The position numbers were made by a program, and so were the translations under genes. Of a DNA stretch of 64,000 bases, positions 41,308 through 53,604 are shown piece by piece. The notes under the pieces were generated by a model. The model was not told the DNA's origin. It saw nothing but the letters and a program-made list of their open reading frames with translations, and ran no database searches. This DNA comes from Anastatus disparis. Lineage: Eukaryota; Arthropoda; Insecta; Hymenoptera; Eupelmidae. The stretch spans positions 7,058,501-7,122,500 of the forward strand of contig JAFFSR010000227.1 of NCBI GenBank assembly GCA_017163975.1, read 5' to 3'. How positions within the stretch are numbered: the stretch's first letter is position 1; each line of letters opens with the position of its first letter.

Positions 41308-44300
41308 ATGCAGAATTTTGGAATAACCATTTCCAACGAAATGGATAATGTACAATTGAACGCAGAGTATCCATATTACTGGCCAGCAGATTCTTCTGAA
41401 GCACAAAATTATTCTTATTATCCAGCTGCAACTTATCCACCTCCAAATGGCCCACCGCCTGTTTTACCATACTCTGTTCCACAATCCAATTATGAAACTT
41501 ACAACTATACTTCGCAAACATATTTTCCTGTACCTCCACCGATTGCTGATACCAATTATAGTGCTGGTACTATTACAACTTATTCAACTTATGAGTATCA
41601 AAGTGCATCGGCTCAAGAAAGTCATGAATATTATTCAACAAATTATACACAAACACATTCAACTAGTTATAATTATAATTGGGAGCCAAAGTGCCCATAT
41701 AATGCAGAATCTAAGACTGATAGTTCTCAATGGGTAGCTGAAAGTTCATGGACAGCAGTGTCCGCTAAGAATAGTTCCAAATCTACTTCAAAAATAAATT
41801 CAGTAGAAACAAGATTTAAGCCAGCAAGTAATGGCTTTCGTCGCTCTAAAAGTCCTGATAATAGATTTTATTCCTCCAAGTCTGCAAATAGAAGAAAATA
41901 TGATGATTATAATAAGTACAGAGGGAGAAGTAGGGAAAGAGAAAATTCAAGAGAACGTTATTATAAAAGAAGAAGCAGAAGTTTAGATAAAAAGTCTTAT
42001 TCAAGCAATAATTGTTATAATAATCATTCTTCATACAAAAGTGATAGATCAGGAAGTAAGAATAGAAGAAGATCTACAAGTCGAAATAGAAGATCTGTAA
42101 GTCCATGTAAAAAAACTGTAAGTCGCACTATAAGATCTACAAGTGGAAACAGCAGATCTACAAGTGGAAACAGAAGATCCACAAGTCGAAGTAGAAGATC
42201 TACAAGTCGGAGTAGAAGATCTACAAGTCGTGGTAGAAGATCTACAAGTCGGGGTAGAAGATCTACAAGTCGAAGTAGAAGTAGAAGAAGATCAAAATCA
42301 CAAGAGACTCGTGTAACAATTCTTTCAACTCGTAATATTAATCATAAAAAAAGCAAAGCTCTTAGTGAAAGAGAAATGCTTCTAGAAAAATATAGGTAAA
42401 AATCGTTATTCATTCACTTTAAAACATCTTACAAGTTTTAATCAATATTTCATATTTTGTTTCTGATTCTTATTATCATTTCAGACGTAATTATTGTGCT
42501 ACAAGTGAGGATATTAAAAGAAGAATGAATGAACTAGAATGTGATGGAGTATTTGAGAGAAAAATTTGGACAAGAACTGCTCCAGCTGATTTGTATTATA
42601 ATAGAGATGAAAAAAATAATAAATTGATGAAAGGTACAGCAAAATTAAATGAGCTCTGTGAAGATTTTAAGAAAATACTTCTTGAAAGAGCTGCAGCTGC
42701 AAGAGCCCTTCAGGTATATTAATCGTATTTAAGTTTTTATATAAAACTTTTTAGCATGTTTTATTTGTAACATAAAATATAATGATTTTATACTTTTTAT
42801 AGTCTCCATATGAACCACCTCCTAGAAAAACAAAAGCTCGTATTTGTAGGCATAAGTCAGAGGCTTGTAGTAGTTCTTCTGATAGTGATGATTCAGTAGA
42901 TGAGGATGATAGGACCATGGAAGAATTAATGGCTAAAAAACAACATCCTCAAAGGCTTCACCCTGAAATGTGGTTTAATGATCCAGGAGAGGTATTATTA
43001 CTTTGTATTCAAAATTAAAAATAAAAACGCAATTTTTTACTAAAATTGTGATGAAAATTATTCTATGATCAAATGATTTTAGATGAATGATGGACCATTG
43101 TGTAGATGTAGTGCGAAATCTCGACGATCTGGTATTAGACATGGTATATATGCTGGTGAAGGGGCAATAGCAAAATGTGATCCTAATACTAATAATGCTG
43201 ATAAATTATTCCATTATCGTATTACCATTAGTCCACCAACAAATTTTCTTACGAAAACTCCTACAATTATAAAGCACGATGAACATGAATTTATATTTGA
43301 AGGATTTTCTATGTTTTCACATTTTCCTTTGATTAAGTTACCAACTTGTAAAGTTATACGTTTCAATATAGAATATACAATTTTGTATATTGAAGAAAAG
43401 ATGCCAGAGAATTTTACTATAAGGGAATTGGATTATTTTCGTAAGTTTTTTTAATTAGTTTAATATGAAATTTTCAATTTTATGTGAAAATATTGACAAT
43501 CATTATTATTATTATTACAGAGGAATATTTATTTAATGAAATATTAGAATTAGTAGATTTTGACTTAAGAGCAGCTCAAGATAGAAATGGTTGTGGCCAA
43601 TTTCACTTCATGCCGCGTTTCGTACGTGATTTACCTGACAATGGTCAGGAGATATTATCCATGAACGAAGTTTTAAGTTACCTTTTAAAATGTAGTATTT
43701 TATTAATTGATCCCGATGAATTACCGAAATTAGTAGAATTGCCACAATTTCAATGGCAAAATATTGCTGATGAGGTAAAAGGGATGGTTGTTACTTACCC
43801 TGGTAAAAAGCCATGCAGTGTTCGTGTAGATCAATTAGATAGGAGTCAAGCCGATCAGCCTCCAGGTGTTATTGCATACCCTGAAATTGTTCATTTCGGC
43901 ATTCGACCTCCTCAATTAAGTTATGCTGGGAATACAGAGTAAGTTATTTATAATATCTTTTCTTTAATTTTTATGAATTCTACAAAATAATTTGCAGAAT
44001 AGTCACCCATCATTGGGTTGAAGTTTTGAATATAATGTTTAGAGATGTCGCAAATAATTATTTGATATAAATAATTAATTAAAATAAATTAATATTAGTT
44101 AACTTATTGAAACATTAAAATTTATAGAATGTCTATTAAATCGTGCTCTTTTTCTAGCTATCAAAAAGCCTGGCGAGACTACGTCAAGTTTCGTCATTTG
44201 CTTGCCAACATGCCAAAGCCTTCCTTTGAGGACAAACGTAAATTAGAAGCAAAAGAAAATAAACTTCAAGAATTACGTACTCAAAGTAAAATGAAACGAG

Positions 44301-46784
44301 ACGTTACGGTAGACGTTACATCAGAAGGTTTTTATAGAACTGGAATAATGTGCGATATTGTTCAGCACGCTATGTTGATACCCGTTCTTGTTTGTCATTT
44401 GCGATTCCATAGGTCTTTAGATAATCTTGAAAAAACTCTTGAATACAAATTTAGAAATAGGTATCTTCTGCAATTAGGTAAGAAAATAAAAATTCATGTT
44501 AATAGTTTAGTAGTAATTACTTTATACATTTAATAACTAAGCATCAATATTTTTCTTTTTAATGAATAGCTTTAACTCATCCAAGTTATCGTGAAAACTT
44601 TGGTACGAATCCTGATCATGCAAGAAATTCGTTAACGAATTGTGGTATTCGTCAACCAGAATATGGTGATCGAAGAATCCATTATATGAATACTCGTAAG
44701 CGGGGTATCAATACTCTTATTAATATTATGTCAAGATTCGGTGCAAAAAAGGAAACAGAGTCTTCTATAGCACACAATGAAAGGCTGGAATTTTTGGGTG
44801 ATGCTGTAGTTGAATTCCTTACATCGATTCACTTATTCCACATGTTTCCAGATCTAGAAGAAGGTGGCTTAGCAACATACAGAGCGGCTATTGTACAAAA
44901 TCAACATTTAGCTGTTCTAGCGAAAAAATTAAATCTTGAACAATACATGTTATATGCTCACGGTAGCGATTTATGTCATGATTTAGAATTGAGACATGCA
45001 ATGGCTAACTGTTTTGAAGCATTGATGGGTGCTTTATTTCTCGATGGCGGCATTAAAATAGCTGATACTGTTTTTGGTGAAACTTTATTCAAAAATGAAC
45101 CCGATTTATTAAATATTTGGGTGAATTATCCTAAACATCCGCTACAAGAACAGGAACCTGTTGGAGATAGGCAGTGGATTCCTAGCTTTGAACTTCTTCA
45201 GGTATTTATATTCCCTCTTATTATATCTTTAATTTTGATGCTTTTTGTAAAAATAAAACATGAATTCTTTTAATTTTTGTTCATTAATTATATTGTATTT
45301 TACAGAAATTAACAAAATTCGAAAAAGACATTGGAGTAGAATTTACACACATTCGTCTTTTAGCCAGAGCATTTACTGATAGAAGTATTGGTTACACAAA
45401 TTTAACATTAGGTTCTAATCAGCGACTAGAATTTCTTGGGGATACAGTATTACAATTGATAGTATCAGAATATTTATATAAATATTTCCCAGAACATCAT
45501 GAAGGACATCTATCAGTAAGTCAATCACTTTCTCGTCTATTGTAATAAAATAAAAATTACAATATTCTAATAACTATAGATTGCAAGTTTGATGCCAAGA
45601 TTTTTATTTATAAAATAACTTATTTTTATTGATTTTTAGCTTCTACGTAGCTCATTGGTTAATAATAAAACTCAAGCTGTAGTGTGCGACGATTTAGGCA
45701 TGACTCAATACGCTCTTTATGGAAATCCTAAAGCTGAATTGAAAACTAAAGACAGAGCAGATTTGTTGGAGGCATTTTTAGGAGCTTTATATGTTGATAA
45801 AGGTTTACATTATTGTCAAGTTTTTTGTAATGTTTGCTTCTTCCCTCGTCTCCAAGATTTTATTATGAATCAAGATTGGAATGATCCTAAGAGCAAATTA
45901 CAACAATGTTGTTTAACATTGCGTACTATGGATGGAGGAGAACCAGATATACCTGTTTATAAGTAAGTTGAATAGTTAATAGTCGCTTTATTTAGTAGTT
46001 ATTTTATTTATGAAAGAACTTATATTAATTAATACATTATTTTTCAGAGTTATCGAATGTAAAGGTCCTACAAATACACGTGTTTATACTGTTGCTGTTT
46101 ATTTTCAAGGGAAGCGATTGGCCAAAGCATCTGGTCATAGTATTCAAGAAGCTGAAATGAATTCAGCTAAAGAAGCTCTCGAAAAATCTCAAGGTAATTA
46201 AATAAATAATTATTATAATCTGATTTTTAAAATTAATCATTTCAAATGTAAATAATCTAATATTTTTTTTAGATCTATTTCCACAACTTGATCATCAAAA
46301 GCGTGTGATAGCAAAGAGCATGAAAATGCAAAATTGGTCGCAAACCGTGTCAAAGCATCGAGCAATCCAGTCTTCCAAACATGATGAGCGTAATTCTGAT
46401 GGTTCTGATTATAATGATCACAGTCGTTATAAGCGTCGTAGTCGGAGTCGAGAACGTGATAGAAGAAGAAGTCGTTCGCGGGATCGTTATGATAGTGCAG
46501 ATCGTCGGTTACATCAAGAAGAAAATAGGTGTGACAGTAGGAGTCGTAGTCCATCTCCTACACGAGCTAAAAGTGTTGAAGGAAATTCTAGTTCAGATAA
46601 TTCTACCTCAAATGATGTCGAAAATATAGCACAAGTCGAGGAAGAGTGTCTTAAAGATGGCATGAAGCGAAGAAAACGCTCGGTTTCATTAAACTCAAAC
46701 AGCAACGAAGCTAGCACTAGTAATATTTCCGAGCCTGAACAGAAAAGCGAATTGCCTCCTCCGGATAAAAAGATTAAATTATAA
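41308..46784 (+). CDS. drosha: Drosha, ribonuclease III of the Microprocessor
   Basis: Nuclear class 2 RNase III that cuts primary microRNAs with Pasha/DGCR8. Eleven exons (41308-42395, 42485-42713, 42803-42991, 43083-43440, 43521-43938, 44158-44477, 44570-45201, 45306-45515, 45640-45962, 46048-46193, 46273-46784) join in phase to 1474 residues (human 1374). Order: Pro/Tyr-rich then Arg/Ser-rich N-terminus, central platform and PAZ-like region with Cys-rich CRCSAKSRRSG, RNase IIIa (NERLEFLGDA, E941/D945; CFEALMGA, E1017), RNase IIIb (NQRLEFLGDT, E1120/D1124; DLLEAFLGAL, D1189/E1192) and a dsRBD (about 1256-1304). About 170 further residues form an RS-rich, acidic tail. Start caution: the 41308 ATG sits inside a possible splice acceptor (GATGCAG); if that is used, translation begins at Met 41341, losing 11 residues. 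Confidence 0.97.
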
Positions 46785-48615
46785 GACTTTTAGCATAGTA
46801 GTCATGTGATTCATTTTCCTAGTACAAATACTGGATATAAAAATCTTACAGTTTTTATCAACATTTAACTAGTGAGAAGTATTGACTTGACCATGGTTGA
46901 TAAAAATTGTTAAATTAGAAAAAAAAAGAAATAAGTGATAAACGTCGAACTAATAAACTGGATTATAGATACCTATATCCAATTCGTACTGACTTGTCAT
47001 TTGGAACAAATTTAGAAATCAATTTTTTTATTGTTAAATTTCTTTATTTAAAATTGTCAACTATTGATAACTTGTTATTTCTACTAGGAAAGTTCATTGA
47101 TTATAAATGAACGCAGCATTTAAATGGAGATTTAAATAGATTTAAAACTGGAATTTGATTTTATAAATAACAATTGCAATGTTGTTAATAAAAATATTTA
47201 AAATTATTAAATTTAATATAAATTTTCAATTTTTGTTTATTTTTACTTTATCATTATTAATGTCTACATTATTCAATTGCTCACTTAACAAAATTAATCT
47301 TATTCCAACATACTATAAATGCTTTCAAAATTGTTACATCAATGGTTAATATTGAAAATTTTATGTAGTTCTTAATTTTTTTTTTATCTAACCAAACTGA
47401 ATACCATAAATATAATGGTAACAATTAATTATTACTTTTAACTTTACACTTTGATTCTGTACAAACATTTGATATATACTTTATTTTTATTAATTTCTAT
47501 AAAATGTGTATTTTAGTTTTTATTAAATGGAAAAACTATAAATATTGAAATTCTGCTTATTTTCAGATAAAAAAGATAAGATGCCAATTAAATCAATTTG
47601 ACATCATAGAATATATCAAAATTTCCACAGATAATTCATGTACAGCCAGCTCTAGCTCTGTAAATCTAGTCTACAAAGCCTTTTTTTTTAATAAAATAAA
47701 TATATTTGATTAAAAACTTCTAAATAATCATTTCATCACAAATTCACATAAATATTTTCTTCCAATAAGAAAAAGATTTCTTTTTAATATACGTAATAAA
47801 TTTTGACCTTTGAATCTTTTAAAGTTCATTATGAAAAATAAGTTTTACTGATAATTATTATTTCATACTAAAGTTTAGAACTTAATAATACTTGAACCTT
47901 AGATAATTACTTTAAAGATAATATCATTTTTAACCTTTACATTGAATAGTTACTTTTGATTAACGATTTATGTCTTAAATTTTTTTATCTTTAAATATTT
48001 ATAAATGACAAGAGGTATGTAATACTGTACTTACCCATCACAAACTTGCAAATAAAAACTTACTTTTGGCATTTCTAAAATTAAAGTCTTTATAGTCTTT
48101 CACTTTAATTTATTCATTCATTGATTATTGTGATTGGGAAGATATCAAAATTAAAATTTAGATAAAATTTTGTCCTATAAAATCATCTTGAATATTAAAC
48201 TCAATAATAGAATTACATAAGCAGTATCAACAAAATAGAAATTTGAGTTAATTATTAAAAGCTTTTAAAAATTCATTATTTTACTCTTGAAGAATATATA
48301 AGATCTTATAAAAACCACTTTAGTTATTAAATACAATTCGGGATTACATCACATTAAATAATTAAATAAAAAATTTGTAAATACAATTAGTACTGTCTTA
48401 ATCATTTGAGAAAATATTAAATTTGATTTTTTAATTTACATTTCTAATATCAAAATCAAACTATATGTAATTAATTCGTGGATATTAAAATCAACTAAAA
48501 TTGTGAAATTTTGTCACATAAATAATAACAGTGATGTCTTTAATAAAAAGTTATATTTCAAATTATTAAACTTAATATTAATTTACAATTCTTATTTACA
48601 TTCTTTTTTATACAT
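46785..48615. other. Convergent intergenic region between Drosha and TRUB2
   Basis: About 1.8 kb of strongly AT-rich DNA. Long 3' UTRs of either gene could extend into it. I see no exon, RNA gene or clear repeat. Confidence 0.5.
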
Positions 48616-49840
48616 TCAAGGGAAAGTTATTTGTGGTTGTTGAATTTTTTCTACTGGCTGCTGATAAAGATTGGCATGTTCTTGATGTAACATATATGGA
48701 TGTTCTTTAAGAATTTTATGACAAAGACTAATATTATTTATTATATTTTGAAGGTTCCAATACTTAGACAATAATGCATCTTTAACATTAAATAAACCAA
48801 ATTGAGAACATTGAATATAATTGCAGTAAGCTGTACTTTTAAGTCTGTAGCCTATTTCTGCGACCAAAGCTTTTAAGTACTCAGGACTTTCATTTATGCA
48901 AACAATTTCTAGAAATTAAATTTATAATTATAATTTTTATTAAATGAAGAATATTAAAATTAAATGATTTTTTTATATTAAAAACCATTATTTACCCAAT
49001 GTGAATTCAGGTGGTGCATAATTAACACATTTAATAGTATATACCATAGGAATATAAGGATTTGCTGGTCTTACAGGACCTTTTACAGCTAATTCGTATG
49101 CTTCTTGACTTTGGATGTCTAATCCACAAAGCCTAAAAAATTTTTAATCATATAATGTGAAATAAATAATACTAAATTTTATTTGAAATATCTAAATAAT
49201 GTTACTCTAAACTTACTCAAACATTTTCTTTTGATGAGAACCTTGCATAGCTGCACATACACGATCAATATGATCTCTTTTAATTCTTTTCCACATTGAC
49301 TTTTCAACAATTTTTCCAGTTGAAAAGTCATTACTTCTTGCTTGTCCTAAAATTCCTTTAAGTTTATAAAATCTTGTAAGCTTAGCAGTTTTTAACTTAT
49401 GAACAAGAGAACCGCCAGAATTTACACCACCGACTAACATTCCAGATGATTCTTGACACAATTTATTAGCATATGACATTTTGAAAAAATCTTCTTGATA
49501 TCTTGGTCCAATAACTAAAGGATTATCTGCATAACTGTCTCTCACTATAACTTTTCTTTCCTTATCCGTTGGACCTTCAATAGATACGTATTTCATTATT
49601 GGCCGACCTTCCATCTCATTTAAATCTAAAAACATTTGAAAATTAATTATAATGATTTCAAATAAGAATTTCACATAAAATTAATTTTGTGATGCAACAA
49701 AAAATATAATAACCTCTGCACAAGTTCTTAATTATTGTATTTCTAACATCTAAGACGTGAATGCCAGGTGGCTTGTAAATCATAAACACTCCATTTAATG
49801 CATTCCAGACTAATCTTGCATCTTTTGTGTATTTACTCAT
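48616..49840 (-). CDS. Trub2: TRUB2-type pseudouridine synthase homolog (catalytic Asp apparently absent)
   Basis: Homolog of mitochondrial mRNA pseudouridine synthase TRUB2 (TruB family). Four exons on the minus strand, 49840-49714, 49625-49217, 49132-48996 and 48908-48616, join in phase to 321 residues (human about 330). Family features: GVFMIYKPPGIHVLDVRNTI near the N-terminus, NPLVIGPRY, a TruB core region, then RDHIDRVCAAMQGSHQKKMFE, QSQEAYELAVKGPVRP, YAPPEFTLE and a C-terminal TruB-like end (GLFNVKDALLSKYW). At the motif that should carry the catalytic Asp (HRLDAQASG in human, from memory) this protein reads NKLCQESSG, so residue 99 is Cys. The enzyme may be inactive or non-canonical. 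No frameshift or stop was seen. It is divergent from PHPT1. Confidence 0.9.
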
Positions 49841-50629
49841 GGTTACTTTGTTTCTAATTAATATTATTAAAACATAAATAACCTTTAAACTATTATGATA
49901 AAAGTTAAATCACTTTTTATAAAAGAAAGACATTTAAAATTCAGAGCATATTCTGCTCTACCTCAAAAATTATTGTGATCAATCAATTGATTATTGTATT
50001 ACAGAAAATCATTCAATTAATTATTAAAAAAATCCAATAGTTTGAATGCATGTTTTTATTCAAAGAAAACTAAAAAATGTACTGTAGGATTTGTCTTCTG
50101 GTCTTCGGCTGCTGACCAAAAAAATCACAGTGATAACAGCGCCATATATACAGGCCATTGTTGCCGCTATTAGTCTAACTTTTCAGCTGGAGGTACAGAC
50201 ATTTCACACATGTGCAGTCTCGGTGTTGTCGCGCGTTTTACCCGGCATAGTTTTAGACAAGGTAATTAAAATAAATAAGTTTCATTACATTGATTTGTCG
50301 TGGGAGTCGTATTAATAAAGAAAAATACTTCATAAAAATTTCAAACTGGTACTTCATTAATTCGTTTTGAAGTTATTAAATTTGAAAATAACAATTACTT
50401 TATAGGTTATAAGACTACTTTAGCTTTTGTTTTTCTTTTGTTTTTATTGTTTTATTTTTAATGTGTTACAATAATCTATTATTACAACGGTTATCGAGAA
50501 TAAAAATAGAAGTGTTGAGATATTTTTTCGTAAAATAATTAATTTTGCTTTGTAAAATTTTCATAATTATTTCATTGAATCTAATTATCATTTACAGTCC
50601 TTAAAACAAGTAAACATAATTTTTCCAAA
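49841..50629 (+). promoter_or_regulatory. Divergent promoter region of TRUB2 and PHPT1, with a likely PHPT1 5' UTR exon
   Basis: A GC-richer block at about 50,085-50,260 ends in a donor (GACAAG|GTAATTAAA at 50,261). A matching acceptor CATTTACAG ends at 50,597, 33 bases before the PHPT1 ATG. This suggests a 5' non-coding exon for PHPT1 on the plus strand. The TRUB2 promoter is probably in the same interval. There is a short open frame (about 50,091-50,315) with no recognisable domain. Confidence 0.4.
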
Positions 50630-50774
50630 ATGTCTGAAGCTCTAAATAAAATTGAAGAAGTTGATATCGATGCTGATGGTGTTTTCAAATACATTTTAAT
50701 TGAAGTCAAGGATAAAGCAAAGGATAGTGAAGTGAAAAAAATCGTTAGAGGATATGGCAGCTGTGAATATCATG
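50630..50774 (+). CDS. Phpt1: 14 kDa phosphohistidine phosphatase (PHPT1/janus type), first coding exon only
   Basis: PHPT1 removes phosphate from phosphohistidine in proteins. The exon encodes 48 residues plus one base: MSEALNKIEEVDIDADGVFK, YILIEVKDKAKDSEV and KKIVRGYGSCEYH, then the donor CATG|GTGAGT. VDIDxDGVFKYxLI and IVRGYxxxEYH are diagnostic of the family, and the final His (48) aligns with the catalytic His53 of human PHPT1. The rest of the fold (ADIYD, CxCLGGGRI and VYGYS motifs) should follow in exon 2, about 75 residues, but I cannot find it in the window. A weak exon-2-like start at 50,933 (VDFYD) hits a stop after eight codons. The gene may be broken, diverged, or have a very long intron. 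Confidence 0.8.
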
Positions 50775-53604
50775 GTGAGTCATAAATATTAAAAAATAAT
50801 TATTAACATTTATATTTGTAAAAAAATGATGAAAAAAATTAACTTTTATGCCAAGTATATATTTTATTTTTTTTTATTAAGTGCTTTACATTGCTTAAAT
50901 CTTTTATACTTTTTTTAAAAATTAATACACAGTTGACTTTTATGATTATATGAAGTAAATTATTCAAAGTACACAAATTTGTAAATAATATGGTTTATTT
51001 ATTGAGTATTTTTTTATTTACATATCATATCTCAATAGCTTTATATTAAACAATATTTCTGTTCTACATTAAAAATAAGCTTAAGTAATAAATAAAATCA
51101 TAACATAAATTTTATTTTTAAAAAAATTACATTTTAATATAATTATGATTTCTAAACTATTTACATACAGTGATTGAATTTTACACATTTTGTTTTTTAT
51201 AATTAATATAAATTGTTTTTTATAATTAATATAAATACCTTACTAAATTATATTTTTAGACAGAATTTGAATAATTTTGAATGGCAGTAAGAATTTTCAT
51301 GCTGATATTTTTAGATATGTTCAAGCATACCAAAATAATAATACAAACTAAAATTTTCTTTCTTGTGAAATCATGCATTATTAAATTTCAATTTGTAAAT
51401 TTAAAATTTGGATTGATTTACAAAAATAATTGTTTAATTTATAATTTTTTCTATAATATTATTTTTATAAATTTTTGTTTTACTTTATTTGTTTAATATA
51501 GACATAAACTTTGTTTTTATTTTTTAAATTGTTGTGATTGCTGTACAAATTTACAATAAAATTAATATGACTTTTTTTATAGAAATTATCAGATTATTTA
51601 AATTGCATATTTATATTCTTATATTTATGTAAAATAATTAATTTTTTCATTTTTCATGAATTTTTAACAGAACTTTACAAAATATTTAAACATAAAAATT
51701 TTGTAAATAAAATAAAAATTTAATTTCAAGTAATCCATTTTAATGTCCTTACATGACTGATATGTGCAAAGATTGTTAATTGATTGTGATGTAATATATA
51801 AGTGTGGAAAATTTGCTGTTCCAGAAGCACTAAATATTTCTAATATCAACTATTTTTTTTTATGAATTTTGTGCAGAACATTATTCACAAATACGTAACG
51901 TTAATTTTAGGATGCAATCAAATGAAAAATACAATTATTCGCAACGTTTACACATAGCGTTAAAAATAAAAAATAAACATTTCTGATAGATTTTTAGTTT
52001 AAAATGATTATTTACAATTTATACACTGAATTATAAAAATTGTAACAATGCGAACTCGTTGTTACGTGATAGCTGATCGAAACTTAAATTTTTATTATTC
52101 CACGCACACACGCTAAACGCAACAATCAGCGCTAAAAATCAGCTATAGTTAAAAAAAGCCTTTATTGATTATACTTCTTTTTGTTTTTAACTTCTAAATT
52201 TAAACAAAATGCATAAAAAACTGTACAACAATGTTGAAATAAAAAATTTCAAATGAAAACGGAAAGATGAATATAGCGCCGTTTTTAATATTATTTCATT
52301 ATCTATATCATCTAGTTTCAAATCTTACCGAGTTCGTATAGTTGAACAGTTTAAATGGCCAACCAGAATATAAAATATAATAAGCAATGTTTCGGAAGAC
52401 AGAATTTCTTGTGCTTGGGATTATTACGTAAATTTGTTATTATTAATTTTTTAATAGTATTTTTTCGCTCTCCGTACGCAAAGCTTGTTTTTGCGCACTC
52501 ATGTATAAAATAATAATATAATGGGTGTCTAAAAACAAGCTTTTTGCACGTCGTACGAAAAAATTTTGTTCGATACTCGAAAGAGAAACTGATTTTAACC
52601 TAATGTGAACTTTTCGACCTCGCTTCGCTCGGGCGCAAACATTCACACAAGGTTTTATATCACTTTCTCGCACTTGTATCGAAAATAACTATTTCGACAC
52701 TAGTGCGTTAAAATATAACGAACAATAGTTTTTGATACCGAGTGCGTAAAATTATTCGTTGAAAATTCGGTTGGGTTGTATCAATTGCCATTTTAAACGT
52801 GCTATGATAAAAAATAAATTAAACCCTTTACAACATTATTTAAGAACACCTACCTATAAGTAGATAATGCCAGAATTATTTCAGACATAATTAGTAAAAT
52901 TCAAATTAATTTTCTCATAAAACAAAGTTTTAACATAATTAAATACATTTACAATTTAACAAGTTCGTATGTAACGTAAGTAACAAATAGTAACCCTTTT
53001 ACAAACAAAAGTAAATCTGAACTTTATTTAGACTTTGAAACTAGACACTCTTCCATACACACCTAATATTTCAAGCTTTTTTTTGCGCAAACATCGAAAT
53101 ATTCCTTTGATTCTCTCATACTTCGAAGTAAAAACTTTTCTGTTCTTTTTTTTCATTCATATTCTGTTACTAAAAAAACATTCTTCAAAGTTATCAATTC
53201 GTTTTATTTTATTCTCTTTTTTTTACTATACGTTTGCGTACGTATGTATTTGTATCCAAATGAAAGAGTAGAAAGAGCAAAAGTATAGTAATAATACATT
53301 TGTTTATTTTCTTTTCTTTTTTTCTTTTTTATTTGCTGCTTATATATATGTGTGTGGGTTTACGTATGTATATGTGTACGTGCGCGTATATAAAACGTTA
53401 TATGCACTAGGAGGCTCGTCTAAAGCAACACCATGCTCTTTGTATGCTAAAGCCTTCTTTACAGCTTGTATTACTAGTACGGCTTAATGTAAGAGCTGAT
53501 TTTTGTCGTTGCTGCTGTTCTTTTTTAATACTATTATTACTCTGTTGCTGTTCATCATTATGATGCCGGGTCTCATAATTTATGAGTGCGGCTTTTACCT
53601 CTTC
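50775..53604. other. Region between the PHPT1 exon and the beta-arrestin 3' end
   Basis: AT-rich DNA holding two PHPT1 exon-2-like fragments (50,933 and about 51,270), an inverted-repeat cluster at 52.46-52.71 kb, and probably the 3' UTR of the arrestin gene just below 53,604 (CTG/GTT-rich on the minus strand). I see no complete coding exon. Confidence 0.4.
52456..52707. repeat. Inverted-repeat cluster with GC-rich words
   Basis: Two nested features. First, an imperfect inverted repeat at about 52,456-52,566 in which AAAGCTTGTTTTT faces AAAACAAGCTTTTT, with TTTTCG and CGTACG words on both sides. Second, a tighter palindrome at 52,669-52,707, CGCACTTGTATCGAAAATA facing TATTTCGACACTAGTGCG. The similar word CACTAGTGCGCAAAG recurs at about 54,408. 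GC content is well above the background (GCTTCGCTCGGGCGCAAAC near 52,622). It is likely a decayed non-autonomous transposon. Confidence 0.5.

Noticed and set aside
51281..51496. 71-codon open frame starting MAVRIFMLIFLDMF
   Set aside because: Hydrophobic AT-driven translation with no recognisable family; the more interesting reading here is another frame resembling PHPT1, reported separately.
51882..52000. Possible exon after TTTTGTGCAG
   Set aside because: The frame stays open for about 38 codons but shows no similarity to the missing PHPT1 C-terminal half or to another family I recognise.
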